NCBI GenBank assembly: GCA_036554605.1
Contig: DATBMY010000388.1
Span: 1-15,355, forward strand
DNA length: 15,355 bases
DNA from: DATBMY01 sp036554605
GTDB lineage: Bacteria; Acidobacteriota; Blastocatellia; UBA7656
Reading direction: 5' to 3'
The notes under the pieces were generated by a model that saw nothing but the letters and a program-made list of their open reading frames with translations, made no database searches and was not told the DNA's origin. Positions 7,676-15,083 of this stretch are shown piece by piece. The first letter of the stretch is position 1. The number at the start of each line of letters is the position of its first letter. The translations under genes and the position numbers were made by a program.

Positions 7676-8335
7676 TCACCTTATAAAGGCCCACGCCGCG
7701 TTTATGCCGACGACAGTCAGCAGTACGCCGAATGCCCAGCAGGCATACCCGACGTAGCGCTGGGCGCGCTGGCCCACGGCGATTCCCCAGTCGACCAGAA
7801 ACAGCCACAGCCCGTTGGCAAGATGAAACGTGGTCGAGACGATGCCGACTATATAGACGGCCAGGATCGCCGGGTTCAAGAACTCGTTTCGCACTATGTC
7901 GAATGCCTGTTCGGGGTGCTCGGCGACCGATACGGTATTGAGTCCCGGTATCAGCCCGAATCTGAAATTGAGCACGTGAAATGTTATAAAGACGAAAAGC
8001 ACCACGCCCGTAACCCGCTGCAACAGGTACATCCAGTTGCGGCCGTAGCCGTAAGCGCCGACGTTCGGCTTTGCCTCGTAGGTGATGATAAGGCCATAGA
8101 CGCCGTGATATATGAGCGGGAGAAATATCCCGAATACCTCTACGAAAATGATGTAAGGTATCGACTGCAGGTCGGCCACGGCTTCGTTGAAGAGCTTCTC
8201 GCCGCTTACGTTCAGCCCGCCCATCGCTTTCGAGTTAGTGTAGAAGTGTTCTAGGAGAAATACGCCCAGTGGCAATATTCCGGTCAGCTGATGCAGTTTT
8301 CTCAGCACGAAATGTCTGGAGATGTTTATTGACAT
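7676..8335 (-). CDS. sdhC: Succinate dehydrogenase cytochrome b558 membrane subunit
   Basis: Single membrane anchor of complex II, 219 residues with five hydrophobic segments (about 15-32, 60-85, 103-130, 154-182, 193-217). It binds haem b and passes electrons from SdhB to quinone. Four histidines inside or at the ends of segments, His30 (LLEHFYTNS), His77 (IYHGVYG), His120 (TFHVLNF) and His171 (TFHLANGLW), have the spacing of the four haem ligands of B. subtilis SdhC (28, 70, 113, 155 as I recall), so two haems are expected and no separate SdhD is needed. ATG at 8335 has AGGAG about 8 bases upstream. It is the first gene of the sdhC-sdhA-sdhB operon. A 12-bp palindrome GGCCCGCGGGCC at 7639-7650 lies in the 59-base gap to sdhA. 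Confidence 0.95.
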   Translation of the reverse strand: MSINISRHFVLRKLHQLTGILPLGVFLLEHFYTNSKAMGGLNVSGEKLFNEAVADLQSIPYIIFVEVFGIFLPLIYHGVYGLIITYEAKPNVGAYGYGRNWMYLLQRVTGVVLFVFITFHVLNFRFGLIPGLNTVSVAEHPEQAFDIVRNEFLNPAILAVYIVGIVSTTFHLANGLWLFLVDWGIAVGQRAQRYVGYACWAFGVLLTVVGINAAWAFIR

Positions 8336-8477
8336 GAATCAGGCTCCTGGTTGAGCGCGCCGCTCGATGTAGCGGGCTCGACAGGTCCCACTTTTTCCAG
8401 CTTTGGGTGTTGCGGTTGTTGCTTTAAGGACCCGTCCGTTACCCTGCCGAGCATGACGGCTGTTTCGATGAAGCATC

Positions 8478-8506
8478 ATTCTAAAACCTGGCGTCAAATT
8501 AGTAAA
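8478..8506 (-). promoter_or_regulatory. Promoter candidate for the sdh operon
   Basis: Reading the minus strand, TTTACT (complement of 8501-8506) and TAGAAT (complement of 8478-8483) are separated by 17 bases. They match the sigma-70 consensus at 4 and 5 of 6 positions. A transcript would start near 8471, about 135 bases before sdhC. The surrounding 8490-8560 stretch is clearly AT-richer than the genes. Confidence 0.35.
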
Positions 8507-8650
8507 ATTAAAAGCGGCGATATTCATAATAAGCGCGCCTTCTTCCCCTTATAACTATGATAACGACCGGCACGCGCGCGCGAAAGAATTGGACAAAAGA
8601 AATAGCCGGTGGTAATAGATAAATCCCAGGCCAGGTTAATACTCTTCTCT

Positions 8651-11353
8651 ATGGCGATATTTGATGGCGGAAAGGTTGAAACTCTTAGCCCGCTCGCGCC
8701 GCGCGGGCAGATGAAGCTGCCGCGCCGCGTCCTACCCCGTAATGATTTTATAGCCTTTGCGAAAGAGGAGATCAACCAGTCGATCCCCGCCCGTTTTCGC
8801 CGGCAGGCGAGTCTTTACGGCGAGCGCCTCGCCATCAAATCGAAGAGCGGACAGGTGACTTATGAAGACCTTGACCGGCTCTCCGGCTCGCTCGCCAGGG
8901 CGATTATGAGCGCGCGCGGCGTCGAGGCCGAGCCGGTCGCGCTGCTTCTTGAAAAAGACGCGCTTTTGATCGCGTCCCTGCTCGGCGTCCTGCGTGCCGG
9001 GAAGTTCTATGTCGCTCTCGACGTATCGGTCCCCGCTACGAGGAATGAAGATATACTCGCGGACTCCGAGGCGCGTTTGCTGATAACCGACCGGGCCCAC
9101 CTCGCGCTCGCCAAAGAACTTTCGGCCGGCCGCGCCGAGATACTCGTGGCCGAGCAGTTGACCGAAAGCGCCGCCGCCGGGCCGCCGGAGCCCGGTATTT
9201 CGCCCGACGCCCTGGCCTACATACTCTACACAAGCGGGACAACCGGCCGGCCCAAGGGCGTAGTCCAGACGCATCGCAACGTGCTCAACAACGTTCGCAA
9301 CAGCACGAACGGCACGCGCCTATCTTTCCGCGACCGAATGACAATGCTGCCTTCGCCGAGCGTCGCCGCTTCGGTCTCGGACATATTCGGCGCGCTTCTG
9401 AACGGCGCGGCGCTCTTTCCTTTCGACCTCTCACAGCAGGGCTTCGCGCGGCTGAAAGAGTTTCTAATCGAGGAACGGATAACTCATTACCACTCGGTCC
9501 CGACCGTCTATCGCGGTCTGGTGCCGTATCTGACCGGCCCCGAGTCGCTCGCGTCGCTGCGAATAATCAAGCTGGTAGGCGAGCCCGTCCTCGCCAAAGA
9601 TGTAGAGATGTACAGAGAGCATTTCCCCGATTCGTGCCTGCTGCACGTGAGCTTCGGGGCTACGGAGATAAACATAGTCCGCCAGTTCTTCATCGATAAG
9701 CAGACCCGGCTCGACACGGCGGTCGTCCCCGTAGGCTACGCCGTCGAGGGGACCGATGTGGTTCTGCTTGACGCCGAGGGGCAACGGGTCGCGCCGGGCG
9801 AGACGGGCGAGATACACCTGAAGAGCCGCTACCTGACCCCGGGCTACTGGCGCCAGCCGGATCTTTCGGCCGCCGCTTTCTACCGGGACAAAGACGATAG
9901 CGACGAGCGGATTTATCGCATGGGTGACCTCGGGTACATGCTTGAAGACGGCTGTCTCGTCTGCCTCGGGCGTAAGGACTCGCAGGTGAAGATCCGGGGA
10001 CACCGGGTAGAGCTTGCCGACATAGAGATGAATCTATTGTCGGCCGGCGGCGTCAAAGAGGCCGCGGTTGTAAAACAGCAGGACGAAGCTGGCCGGGATA
10101 AGCTCGCCGCGTTCGTCGTTTTCGAGAAGGGCAGCGAGGCAAGCACCCTGAGGTTGCACGATTACCTGAAACAACGCCTCCCGAAATTCATGCTGCCCGC
10201 GAGCATAGTCGCGCTCGGCGCGCTGCCGCTTACGGCCGTAGGAAAAATAGACCGGCGCGCGCTTCAATCTATCGAGACCCCCACGCTTGAGGGCGCCACT
10301 TCGGACTCGCCCGCGCGCGGCGAGCTTGAGAGGCGGCTCCTGGAGCTGTTTCGAGCCGTTCTGGACCTGCGCGAAGTCGGCGTCGCGGATGACATATTCG
10401 AGCTCGGCGCCGACTCGCTCGCCGTCGCGCACCTGCTTGCGGCAATCGACTCCGAGTTTGGCAAGGACATCTCCATATCAAGCTTGCTTAACGCTCCCAC
10501 CGCCGAGAAGCTTTCCGCTCTATTGACGAGCGATGCGGAGATCGCGCCCCATTCGCCGGCGGTGGCGATACAGCCCCGTGGGTCGCGCCCTCCATTCTTT
10601 TGCGTGCATAACATCGGCGGGAGCATACTCCCCTTTCGCGCGCTCGCCGGGTACATCGGAGAGGACCAGCCTTTTTACGGCATTCAGGCCTTCAGGACCG
10701 ACCGGGACCCTGCTTCGCTCAAATCTGTCGAAGAGCTGGCCGGGGATTATCTGAAAGAGCTGCGCGCCCTTCAGCCCCGGGGGCCTTACTTTCTTGGCGG
10801 CCATTCGTTCGGCGGGATTGTCGCCTTCGAGATGGCGCGCCAGCTTCGCATCCATGGCGAGCAGGTCGGATTGCTCGCGCTGTTCGATACATACGGGCCG
10901 GGTTATCCAAAACTTCTCCCGCTCGGCAAACGTCTGGCGGCGCACCTCTCAAGGCTCAAACTACAGCCGGCGCGGACGTGGCCGGCGACCGTCCTTGACG
11001 AGATAAAAAAGAGAATAGAGAAAGCGGCGTGGAGTCTCACTTATCAGTATTGCCTGCGGCGCGGGCGGCCGCTCCCCGAACGGCTTCAAAATGGCACGCG
11101 TCCTGCTTTTCTTTATGCGATGGCGCGTTACACGCCGCGGGATTATGACGGGAAGATCACGCTGTTTCGCGCCGAGGTGGCGCGCGAAGCGGTCTTGAAG
11201 GATGAGCTTCTGGGCTGGGGCAATATAAGAACGGCCGGGATGGAAATCTATGACGTGCCGGGCCGTCACCAGGTAGTTGTAAACGAGCCGCACGTCCGCG
11301 TCCTGGCCGAAAGACTGAGAGCCGCTCTCGATATATCTATAAAGCCGGATTAG
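8651..11353 (+). CDS. Stand-alone NRPS-like synthetase, adenylation-carrier-thioesterase (A-T-TE)
   Basis: Predicted cytosolic enzyme of 900 residues that activates a carboxylic acid as its adenylate, loads it on its own phosphopantetheine arm and releases or condenses it with a thioesterase. Adenylation domain about 30-540: YILYTSGTTGRPKGV (A3, about 190-204), FGATE (A5, 335-339), YRMGDLGYM (A7), GRKDSQVKIRGHRVELADIE (A8) and LTAVGKIDRR with the A10 Lys532. Carrier domain about 555-630: DDIFELGADSLA with Ser589. Thioesterase about 647-890: GGHSFGG with Ser719, ALFDTYGP with Asp746 and VPGRHQ with His873. There is no condensation domain. At the A4 motif the usual FDAS reads VAAS, so the amino-anchoring Asp (Asp235 in GrsA) is Ala239; an alpha-amino acid is therefore an unlikely substrate. 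The ATG at 8651 has no good ribosome site; a GTG at 8609 in frame would add 14 residues. The gene is divergent from sdhC. Domain calls are strong; the substrate and product are unknown. Confidence 0.9.
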   Translation: MAIFDGGKVETLSPLAPRGQMKLPRRVLPRNDFIAFAKEEINQSIPARFRRQASLYGERLAIKSKSGQVTYEDLDRLSGSLARAIMSARGVEAEPVALLLEKDALLIASLLGVLRAGKFYVALDVSVPATRNEDILADSEARLLITDRAHLALAKELSAGRAEILVAEQLTESAAAGPPEPGISPDALAYILYTSGTTGRPKGVVQTHRNVLNNVRNSTNGTRLSFRDRMTMLPSPSVAASVSDIFGALLNGAALFPFDLSQQGFARLKEFLIEERITHYHSVPTVYRGLVPYLTGPESLASLRIIKLVGEPVLAKDVEMYREHFPDSCLLHVSFGATEINIVRQFFIDKQTRLDTAVVPVGYAVEGTDVVLLDAEGQRVAPGETGEIHLKSRYLTPGYWRQPDLSAAAFYRDKDDSDERIYRMGDLGYMLEDGCLVCLGRKDSQVKIRGHRVELADIEMNLLSAGGVKEAAVVKQQDEAGRDKLAAFVVFEKGSEASTLRLHDYLKQRLPKFMLPASIVALGALPLTAVGKIDRRALQSIETPTLEGATSDSPARGELERRLLELFRAVLDLREVGVADDIFELGADSLAVAHLLAAIDSEFGKDISISSLLNAPTAEKLSALLTSDAEIAPHSPAVAIQPRGSRPPFFCVHNIGGSILPFRALAGYIGEDQPFYGIQAFRTDRDPASLKSVEELAGDYLKELRALQPRGPYFLGGHSFGGIVAFEMARQLRIHGEQVGLLALFDTYGPGYPKLLPLGKRLAAHLSRLKLQPARTWPATVLDEIKKRIEKAAWSLTYQYCLRRGRPLPERLQNGTRPAFLYAMARYTPRDYDGKITLFRAEVAREAVLKDELLGWGNIRTAGMEIYDVPGRHQVVVNEPHVRVLAERLRAALDISIKPD

Positions 11354-11459
11354 AAAAGTTCTACCCGCCGGGCAACGCGGCGGCGCCCGCCAGGCATCTC
11401 GGCAGTGGCCGCAGTTTCGGCCGCACACGAACCGCTCACAAATTCCTCGGAGGATAATA

Positions 11460-11819
11460 ATGAGAACGAAGATAGCAGGACTGCTGCTGATACTCTCGCT
11501 CGCGGTGCTTGCGCTGCCCGCCGACGCGCTCGGGCAGGAACGCATAATTCGCCGCGACAAGAACGGCGTCCGCGTAGGCGATGGGCGCATAAGCATCCTT
11601 GATGGTCCCGGCATTATCAACTATGAGCGTCGTAATCGCTGGATGGAAGGCCCGGCCGGCGCGGCCACCGTTATTGGAATCGGCGCGGGCGCGGGCGCCG
11701 TAACCGGCGGCATAGTCAAAGGCAAAAAGGGCGCTATAGTGGGCGCGCTCGTCGGAGCAGGCGCGGCCACCGGCATCTGGCTCTACAAGAATCGCCGCAC
11801 CCGTACCAGAATCTTCTGA
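11460..11819 (+). CDS. Small exported glycine-zipper protein
   Basis: Protein of 119 residues. Residues 1-26 form a signal peptide (MRTK, a hydrophobic run, then a likely cut near ADALGQ). Residues 27-63 are charged (ERIIRRDKNGVRV...). Residues 65-105 are a glycine/alanine-rich double hydrophobic stretch with GxxxG-type spacing (VIGIGAGAGAVTGGI, then KGKKG, then AIVGALVGAGAATGIWLY), as in glycine-zipper envelope proteins. The tail KNRRTRTRIF is basic. GGAGG 6 bases before the ATG supports the start. It begins 106 bases after the A-T-TE gene on the same strand and could be read through from it. Role is unknown; an outer-membrane or periplasmic structural protein is likely. Confidence 0.75.
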   Translation: MRTKIAGLLLILSLAVLALPADALGQERIIRRDKNGVRVGDGRISILDGPGIINYERRNRWMEGPAGAATVIGIGAGAGAVTGGIVKGKKGAIVGALVGAGAATGIWLYKNRRTRTRIF

Positions 11820-11863
11820 TTTTGGGTTTCCGATTTTAGTTTGCGGATGGCGAAGTTTTGAAA

Positions 11864-11877
11864 ATGCGCCAGCGCAT
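11864..11877 (-). terminator. Short hairpin with T tract after the dehydratase gene
   Basis: ATGCGC and GCGCAT form a short inverted repeat just beyond the stop of the minus-strand dehydratase-like gene, and on that strand it is followed by TTTTC. With a minimal loop only about 5 pairs form, so this is a weak Rho-independent terminator candidate. Confidence 0.35.
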
Positions 11878-11883
11878 GTTCCG

Positions 11884-12816
11884 TTAAACCAAAGTCGAAA
11901 GGATTCTTTGATAAACGGCGGGGTCGACGTTTCCTCCGCTCACCACGCAGCAGACCTCCCGGTCGCGGAAGCTATCCGACTCGGTGAGCAATGCGGCGAC
12001 GGCGAGCGCTCCGGTCGGCTCCGCTTTTAAATTCGCGAGCGAAAACAGGAGACGCAATGCCTCTTCGATATTCGCTTCCGGCACCTCGACTATGCGCGAT
12101 ATACCCTCTTTGAGCACTTCCCAGTTGTGGCGGCCTATGCTCAAGGTTCTCGCGCCGTCGGCGATTGTCCGCGGCTCGGCGGGGTTTGCGACAATATGAC
12201 CCGCGCGGAGGCTGCGCGCCGCATCATTTGCCACAAGCGGCTCCGCGCCCACGACCGGCGTCGTCATTGCGCCCGCGCGCATTCCTTTTATTAACCCCGC
12301 CGTGAGCCCGCCGCCGCCTACCGGGGCGATGATGAAATCGAATGGCTTCGACATCCGCGCGATCTCTTCGCCCAGACTCGCGTTGCCTTCGATCACGAGC
12401 GGGTCGTCATAGGCGCTCGCCACATATGCGTCGGGGTTATCGCGCGCAAGCTCCGCAACGCGCGCGGCGCGGCTTTTCTTCGCGACCTCGACTAAGTCGA
12501 CCGTGCCGCCGAACTCCCGCACGGCATCGACCTTCACCCGCGCCGAAGTATCAGGCATAACGACCGTACACTCTTTGCCGAGCAAGCGGCACGCGTATGC
12601 CATGGCCTGGCCGAAATTGCCCGACGAGGCGGTGATTATCTTGCTTTCGCGCACCTTTGACGCAAGGTTGTAAGCGGCGCGGAACTTAAAGCTGCCCGTG
12701 TGCTGAAACGTCTCGGTCGCGATGGTCAATTTGACGCCAAGACGCGCGCTCAAACGCAGGGGCTCGATCAGGGTAGTCGGTCGAATCACTTCCTTGAGCT
12801 TCGGTGCCGGGTTCAT
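11884..12816 (-). CDS. PLP-dependent serine/threonine dehydratase-like enzyme (fold type II)
   Basis: Cytosolic enzyme of 310 residues, the size of catabolic threonine/serine dehydratases and serine racemases, without the C-terminal regulatory domain of biosynthetic IlvA. Expected reaction: PLP-dependent deamination of L-threonine or L-serine to a 2-oxo acid, or a related beta-elimination or racemisation. Visible: HTGSFKFRAA with Lys44 as the PLP Schiff-base lysine; SSGNFGQAMAYA at 64-75; the phosphate-binding glycine loop PVGGGGLTAG at 165-174; and CVVSGGNVD near the C-terminus. Two motifs deviate from the common form: SSGNFGQ where SSGNHAQ/SSGNHGQ is usual, and EGNASLGEEI where GQGT is usual. 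AAGGTAA lies 7 bases before the ATG at 12816. A strong hairpin followed by six T lies directly before that site. The precise substrate is not settled. Confidence 0.85.
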   Translation of the reverse strand: MNPAPKLKEVIRPTTLIEPLRLSARLGVKLTIATETFQHTGSFKFRAAYNLASKVRESKIITASSGNFGQAMAYACRLLGKECTVVMPDTSARVKVDAVREFGGTVDLVEVAKKSRAARVAELARDNPDAYVASAYDDPLVIEGNASLGEEIARMSKPFDFIIAPVGGGGLTAGLIKGMRAGAMTTPVVGAEPLVANDAARSLRAGHIVANPAEPRTIADGARTLSIGRHNWEVLKEGISRIVEVPEANIEEALRLLFSLANLKAEPTGALAVAALLTESDSFRDREVCCVVSGGNVDPAVYQRILSTLV

Positions 12817-12827
12817 AGCTTTACCTT

Positions 12828-12868
12828 AAAAAATAAAGGCGCGGCTTTCAAATCCTTTCCGCGCCTTT
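12828..12868 (-). terminator. Terminator-like hairpin directly before the dehydratase ribosome site (attenuator candidate)
   Basis: On the minus strand AAAGGCGCGG, 14 spacer bases and CCGCGCCTTT form a perfect 10-bp stem (12835-12868), followed by A and six T (12833-12828), and then at once by the AAGG ribosome site. This has all parts of a Rho-independent terminator, yet it stands upstream of the gene's start codon. On the plus strand the same hairpin has no T tract. It could act as a transcription attenuator in the dehydratase leader or as an operator palindrome. Confidence 0.6.
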
Positions 12869-12939
12869 GACGCCGCCCGCCCGGTTTTGTATACGTTATT
12901 GGCTTCCCAAAATAATAATGCGCGCGAGTGTGAAAACAG

Positions 12940-14733
12940 ATGAACACTTTGAAAAGATCGAAACTGCTGCTCACTCTTCTCATCGCTGTCGCCGTCTGTG
13001 TGGGCGACGCTTCTTTCGCAATGCAAAAAGGCAACGCGCCAGCCGAAGCGCTCGACCTCGGCGATCTCAATCTGTCGCGCAGCGAGATGCGCGGCGTCAT
13101 CGAGCGCTTTGTCGCGGACCGCGGAAGCCTCGCGCGCTTCTATACGGTGCAGTATTCGCCCTCGCGCGCGTCGCGTCTGAAGGAGTTTTACACGGAATGG
13201 CTCGCGGGCATTAATAATCTCAATTTCGATTCGATGAGCCGCGAAGGTCAGGTCGATTATCTGCTTTTCAGAAATCAGCTCCAGTATGAGATCCAACAGC
13301 TCGACCTGCAGGCCAGGCAATTCGCCGAGATAGAGCCGCTCGTTCCATTTGCCCGCCAGATCATGGGGCTCGAAGAGGCGCGCCGCCGCATGGAGCCGGT
13401 CAACGCGCAAAAGACGGCGGCTCTGATCAACGGGTTGAATAAACAGATCGCCGATTCGCGCAAAGCGGTCGAGGCCGCGGCAAAAGCCGACCCGAAGCCC
13501 GCCGTAAAAAAGGCGGTTGCCAATCGCGCCGCCCTCGCGGTCAATTCGCTAACGAGAACGCTCAAAGACTGGTTCGGGTTTTATGACGGCTATGACCCGG
13601 TCTTTTCCTGGTGGGTGAGCGAGCCGTATAAACAGCTCGACAAGTCGCTGGTGGAGTATGCGGGGCTGTTGCGCGAAAAGGTCGCGGGCGTAAAGCCGGA
13701 AGATGCCAACGCGATTATCGGCGACCCGATAGGGCGCGAGGCTCTTTTGATAGAGCTTGCGCGCGAGATGATCCCCTATACGCCCGAAGAGCTTTTGGAG
13801 ATAGCTAATAAAGAGATGGCATGGTGCGAAAACGAGATGAAGCGCGCCTCGCGCGACCTCGGCTACGGCGACGACTGGCACAAGGCGCTCGAGCACGTAA
13901 AGACGCTGCACGTCGAGCCGGGCAAGCAGCCCGAGATGATAAGGGAGCTTGCGCTGGAAGCCATCGAGTTTGTCGAAAAGCACGACCTTGTGAGCGTGCC
14001 GAAGCTTGCCCGCGATACCTGGCGCATGGAGATGCTGTCGCCCGAGCGCCAGCTCGTCAGCCCCTTCTTTCTTGGCGGCGAAGTCATACAGGTTTCATTC
14101 CCGACAAGCGGCATGCAGCACGAGCAGAAGATGATGAGCATGCGCGGCAATAACCGGCACTTCTCGCGCGCCACGGTTCACCACGAGCTGATTCCCGGCC
14201 ATCACCTTCAGGGGTTTATGGCCCAGCGCTATAAGCCATATCGCGCGCTTTTCGGCACGCCGTTCTGGACCGAAGGGTGGGCGCTCTACTGGGAGATGCT
14301 GCTGTGGGACATGAATTTCCCGCGCTCGGCCGAAGACCGCATAGGGATGCTATTCTGGCGCATGCACCGTTGCGCGCGCATAATCTTCTCGCTCGGCTTC
14401 CACCTCGAACAGATGACGCCGGAGCAGTCTATAGAGCTGCTCGTAAAGAGAGTCGGCCACGAGCCGGATAATGCAACGGCCGAGGTCAGACGCTCTTTCA
14501 ACGGCACCTACCCGCCCCTTTACCAGTGCGCCTATATGATAGGCGGATTACAATTTCGCGCGCTTCAAAAAGAGATGGTATCGCCGCGCCGCATGACGAA
14601 TCGCGCTTTTCACGACCGGGTGCTCAGGGAGAATCGCATACCCGTAGAGATGATTCGAGCTACATTAACCGGCCAGAAACTGACGCGAGATTACAGGCCC
14701 GGCTGGAGGTTTTATAGCCTCGCAAACAGGTAG
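12940..14733 (+). CDS. Exported DUF885-family metallopeptidase
   Basis: Protein of 597 residues, the usual size for DUF885 proteins, which are predicted zinc-dependent peptidases with a long helical fold. Residues 1-28 look like a signal peptide (MNTLKRSK, hydrophobic core LLLTLLIAVAVCVG, then DASFAM), so it should act in the periplasm or outside. The family motif HHELIPGHHLQ is at 414-424, with His415, Glu416 and His421 as metal and catalytic candidates; TEGWALYWE at 444-452 supplies a further glutamate (Glu445 or Glu452). YPPLYQCAYMIGG at about 524-536 is also family-like. The ATG at 12940 is fixed by the signal peptide; its ribosome site is weak (GTGTGA). It is divergent from the dehydratase-like gene, sharing a 123-base intergenic region. 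Peptide substrate unknown. Confidence 0.88.
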   Translation: MNTLKRSKLLLTLLIAVAVCVGDASFAMQKGNAPAEALDLGDLNLSRSEMRGVIERFVADRGSLARFYTVQYSPSRASRLKEFYTEWLAGINNLNFDSMSREGQVDYLLFRNQLQYEIQQLDLQARQFAEIEPLVPFARQIMGLEEARRRMEPVNAQKTAALINGLNKQIADSRKAVEAAAKADPKPAVKKAVANRAALAVNSLTRTLKDWFGFYDGYDPVFSWWVSEPYKQLDKSLVEYAGLLREKVAGVKPEDANAIIGDPIGREALLIELAREMIPYTPEELLEIANKEMAWCENEMKRASRDLGYGDDWHKALEHVKTLHVEPGKQPEMIRELALEAIEFVEKHDLVSVPKLARDTWRMEMLSPERQLVSPFFLGGEVIQVSFPTSGMQHEQKMMSMRGNNRHFSRATVHHELIPGHHLQGFMAQRYKPYRALFGTPFWTEGWALYWEMLLWDMNFPRSAEDRIGMLFWRMHRCARIIFSLGFHLEQMTPEQSIELLVKRVGHEPDNATAEVRRSFNGTYPPLYQCAYMIGGLQFRALQKEMVSPRRMTNRAFHDRVLRENRIPVEMIRATLTGQKLTRDYRPGWRFYSLANR

Positions 14734-14740
14734 CGCCGCG

Positions 14741-14794
14741 GTTCAGAGTTCGCGCCGAGAGCGTGCCGCAAGCAGCCTGAAGTGTGCTCTGAAC
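14741..14794. repeat. 8-bp inverted repeat after the DUF885 gene
   Basis: GTTCAGAG at 14741-14748 and CTCTGAAC at 14787-14794 are perfect complements with 38 bases between. They begin 7 bases after the stop of the DUF885 gene. No T tract follows on the plus strand (CGGGGCG), so it is not a standard terminator, but it may stabilise the 3' end of that mRNA. Confidence 0.4.
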
Positions 14795-14825
14795 GGGGCG
14801 ATACCACACCCGAAATAGATTCTGC

Positions 14826-14855
14826 TTGAATTTGAATTGTAAGTTATGCTATAGA
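14826..14855 (+). promoter_or_regulatory. Promoter candidate for the last gene
   Basis: TTGAAT at 14826-14831 and TATAGA at 14850-14855 are separated by 18 bases in the most AT-rich part of this gap; each box matches 4 of 6 consensus positions. It would give a leader of about 220 bases before the ATG at 15084. Confidence 0.4.
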
Positions 14856-14867
14856 AAAACCTCCACC

Positions 14868-14990
14868 TCAGCCTATTCGAGGGGAATCGGCTGAAGATGC
14901 TTATAAATCACAATCAGGGTAAACAGGTCTCTTTCTGAATTACCGGACCCCTGTCCGGCGCATTGTCCTGAAGAAGGAATCGCTTCTTCA
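14868..14990 (+). promoter_or_regulatory. Structured leader: three hairpins and a 13-codon mini-ORF
   Basis: Downstream of the promoter candidate lie three stem-loops: 14868-14894 (TCAGCC/GGCTGA plus ATTC/GAAT with one mismatch), 14943-14958 (CCGGAC/GTCCGG, 4-base loop) and 14969-14990 (TGAAGAAG/CTTCTTCA, 6-base loop), the last followed by TTTTCC. Between the first two is an ORF at 14897-14938 (MLINHNQGKQVSF and stop), with GAGGGG in the first loop 12 bases before it. The order resembles an attenuator leader, but the peptide has no run of one amino acid. The remaining bases 14991-15083 show nothing further except the ribosome site. Confidence 0.35.
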
Positions 14991-15083
14991 TTTTCCTCAC
15001 TTTGCCATAAGCCAGGCGCCTTGCGTTTTCGCCGCGTCGAAGCAGGCGCACGTATTTACACTCTGAAAGAGGAGGATTCCCCT

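Noticed and set aside
8339..8527. A 62-codon minus-strand open frame upstream of sdhC
   Set aside because: It has no ribosome site or recognisable sequence, and overlaps the probable sdh promoter and leader.
8567..8582. Alternating CG run upstream of the A-T-TE gene
   Set aside because: It is very short; a structural role such as Z-DNA is not supported by anything else nearby.
8589..8616. TTGGAC and TAATAG as a promoter for the A-T-TE gene
   Set aside because: Both boxes match the consensus poorly; no convincing promoter was found for this gene.
11366..11384. CCGCCG/CGGCGG hairpin after the A-T-TE stop as a terminator
   Set aside because: No T tract follows, and such GC stems are frequent by chance here.
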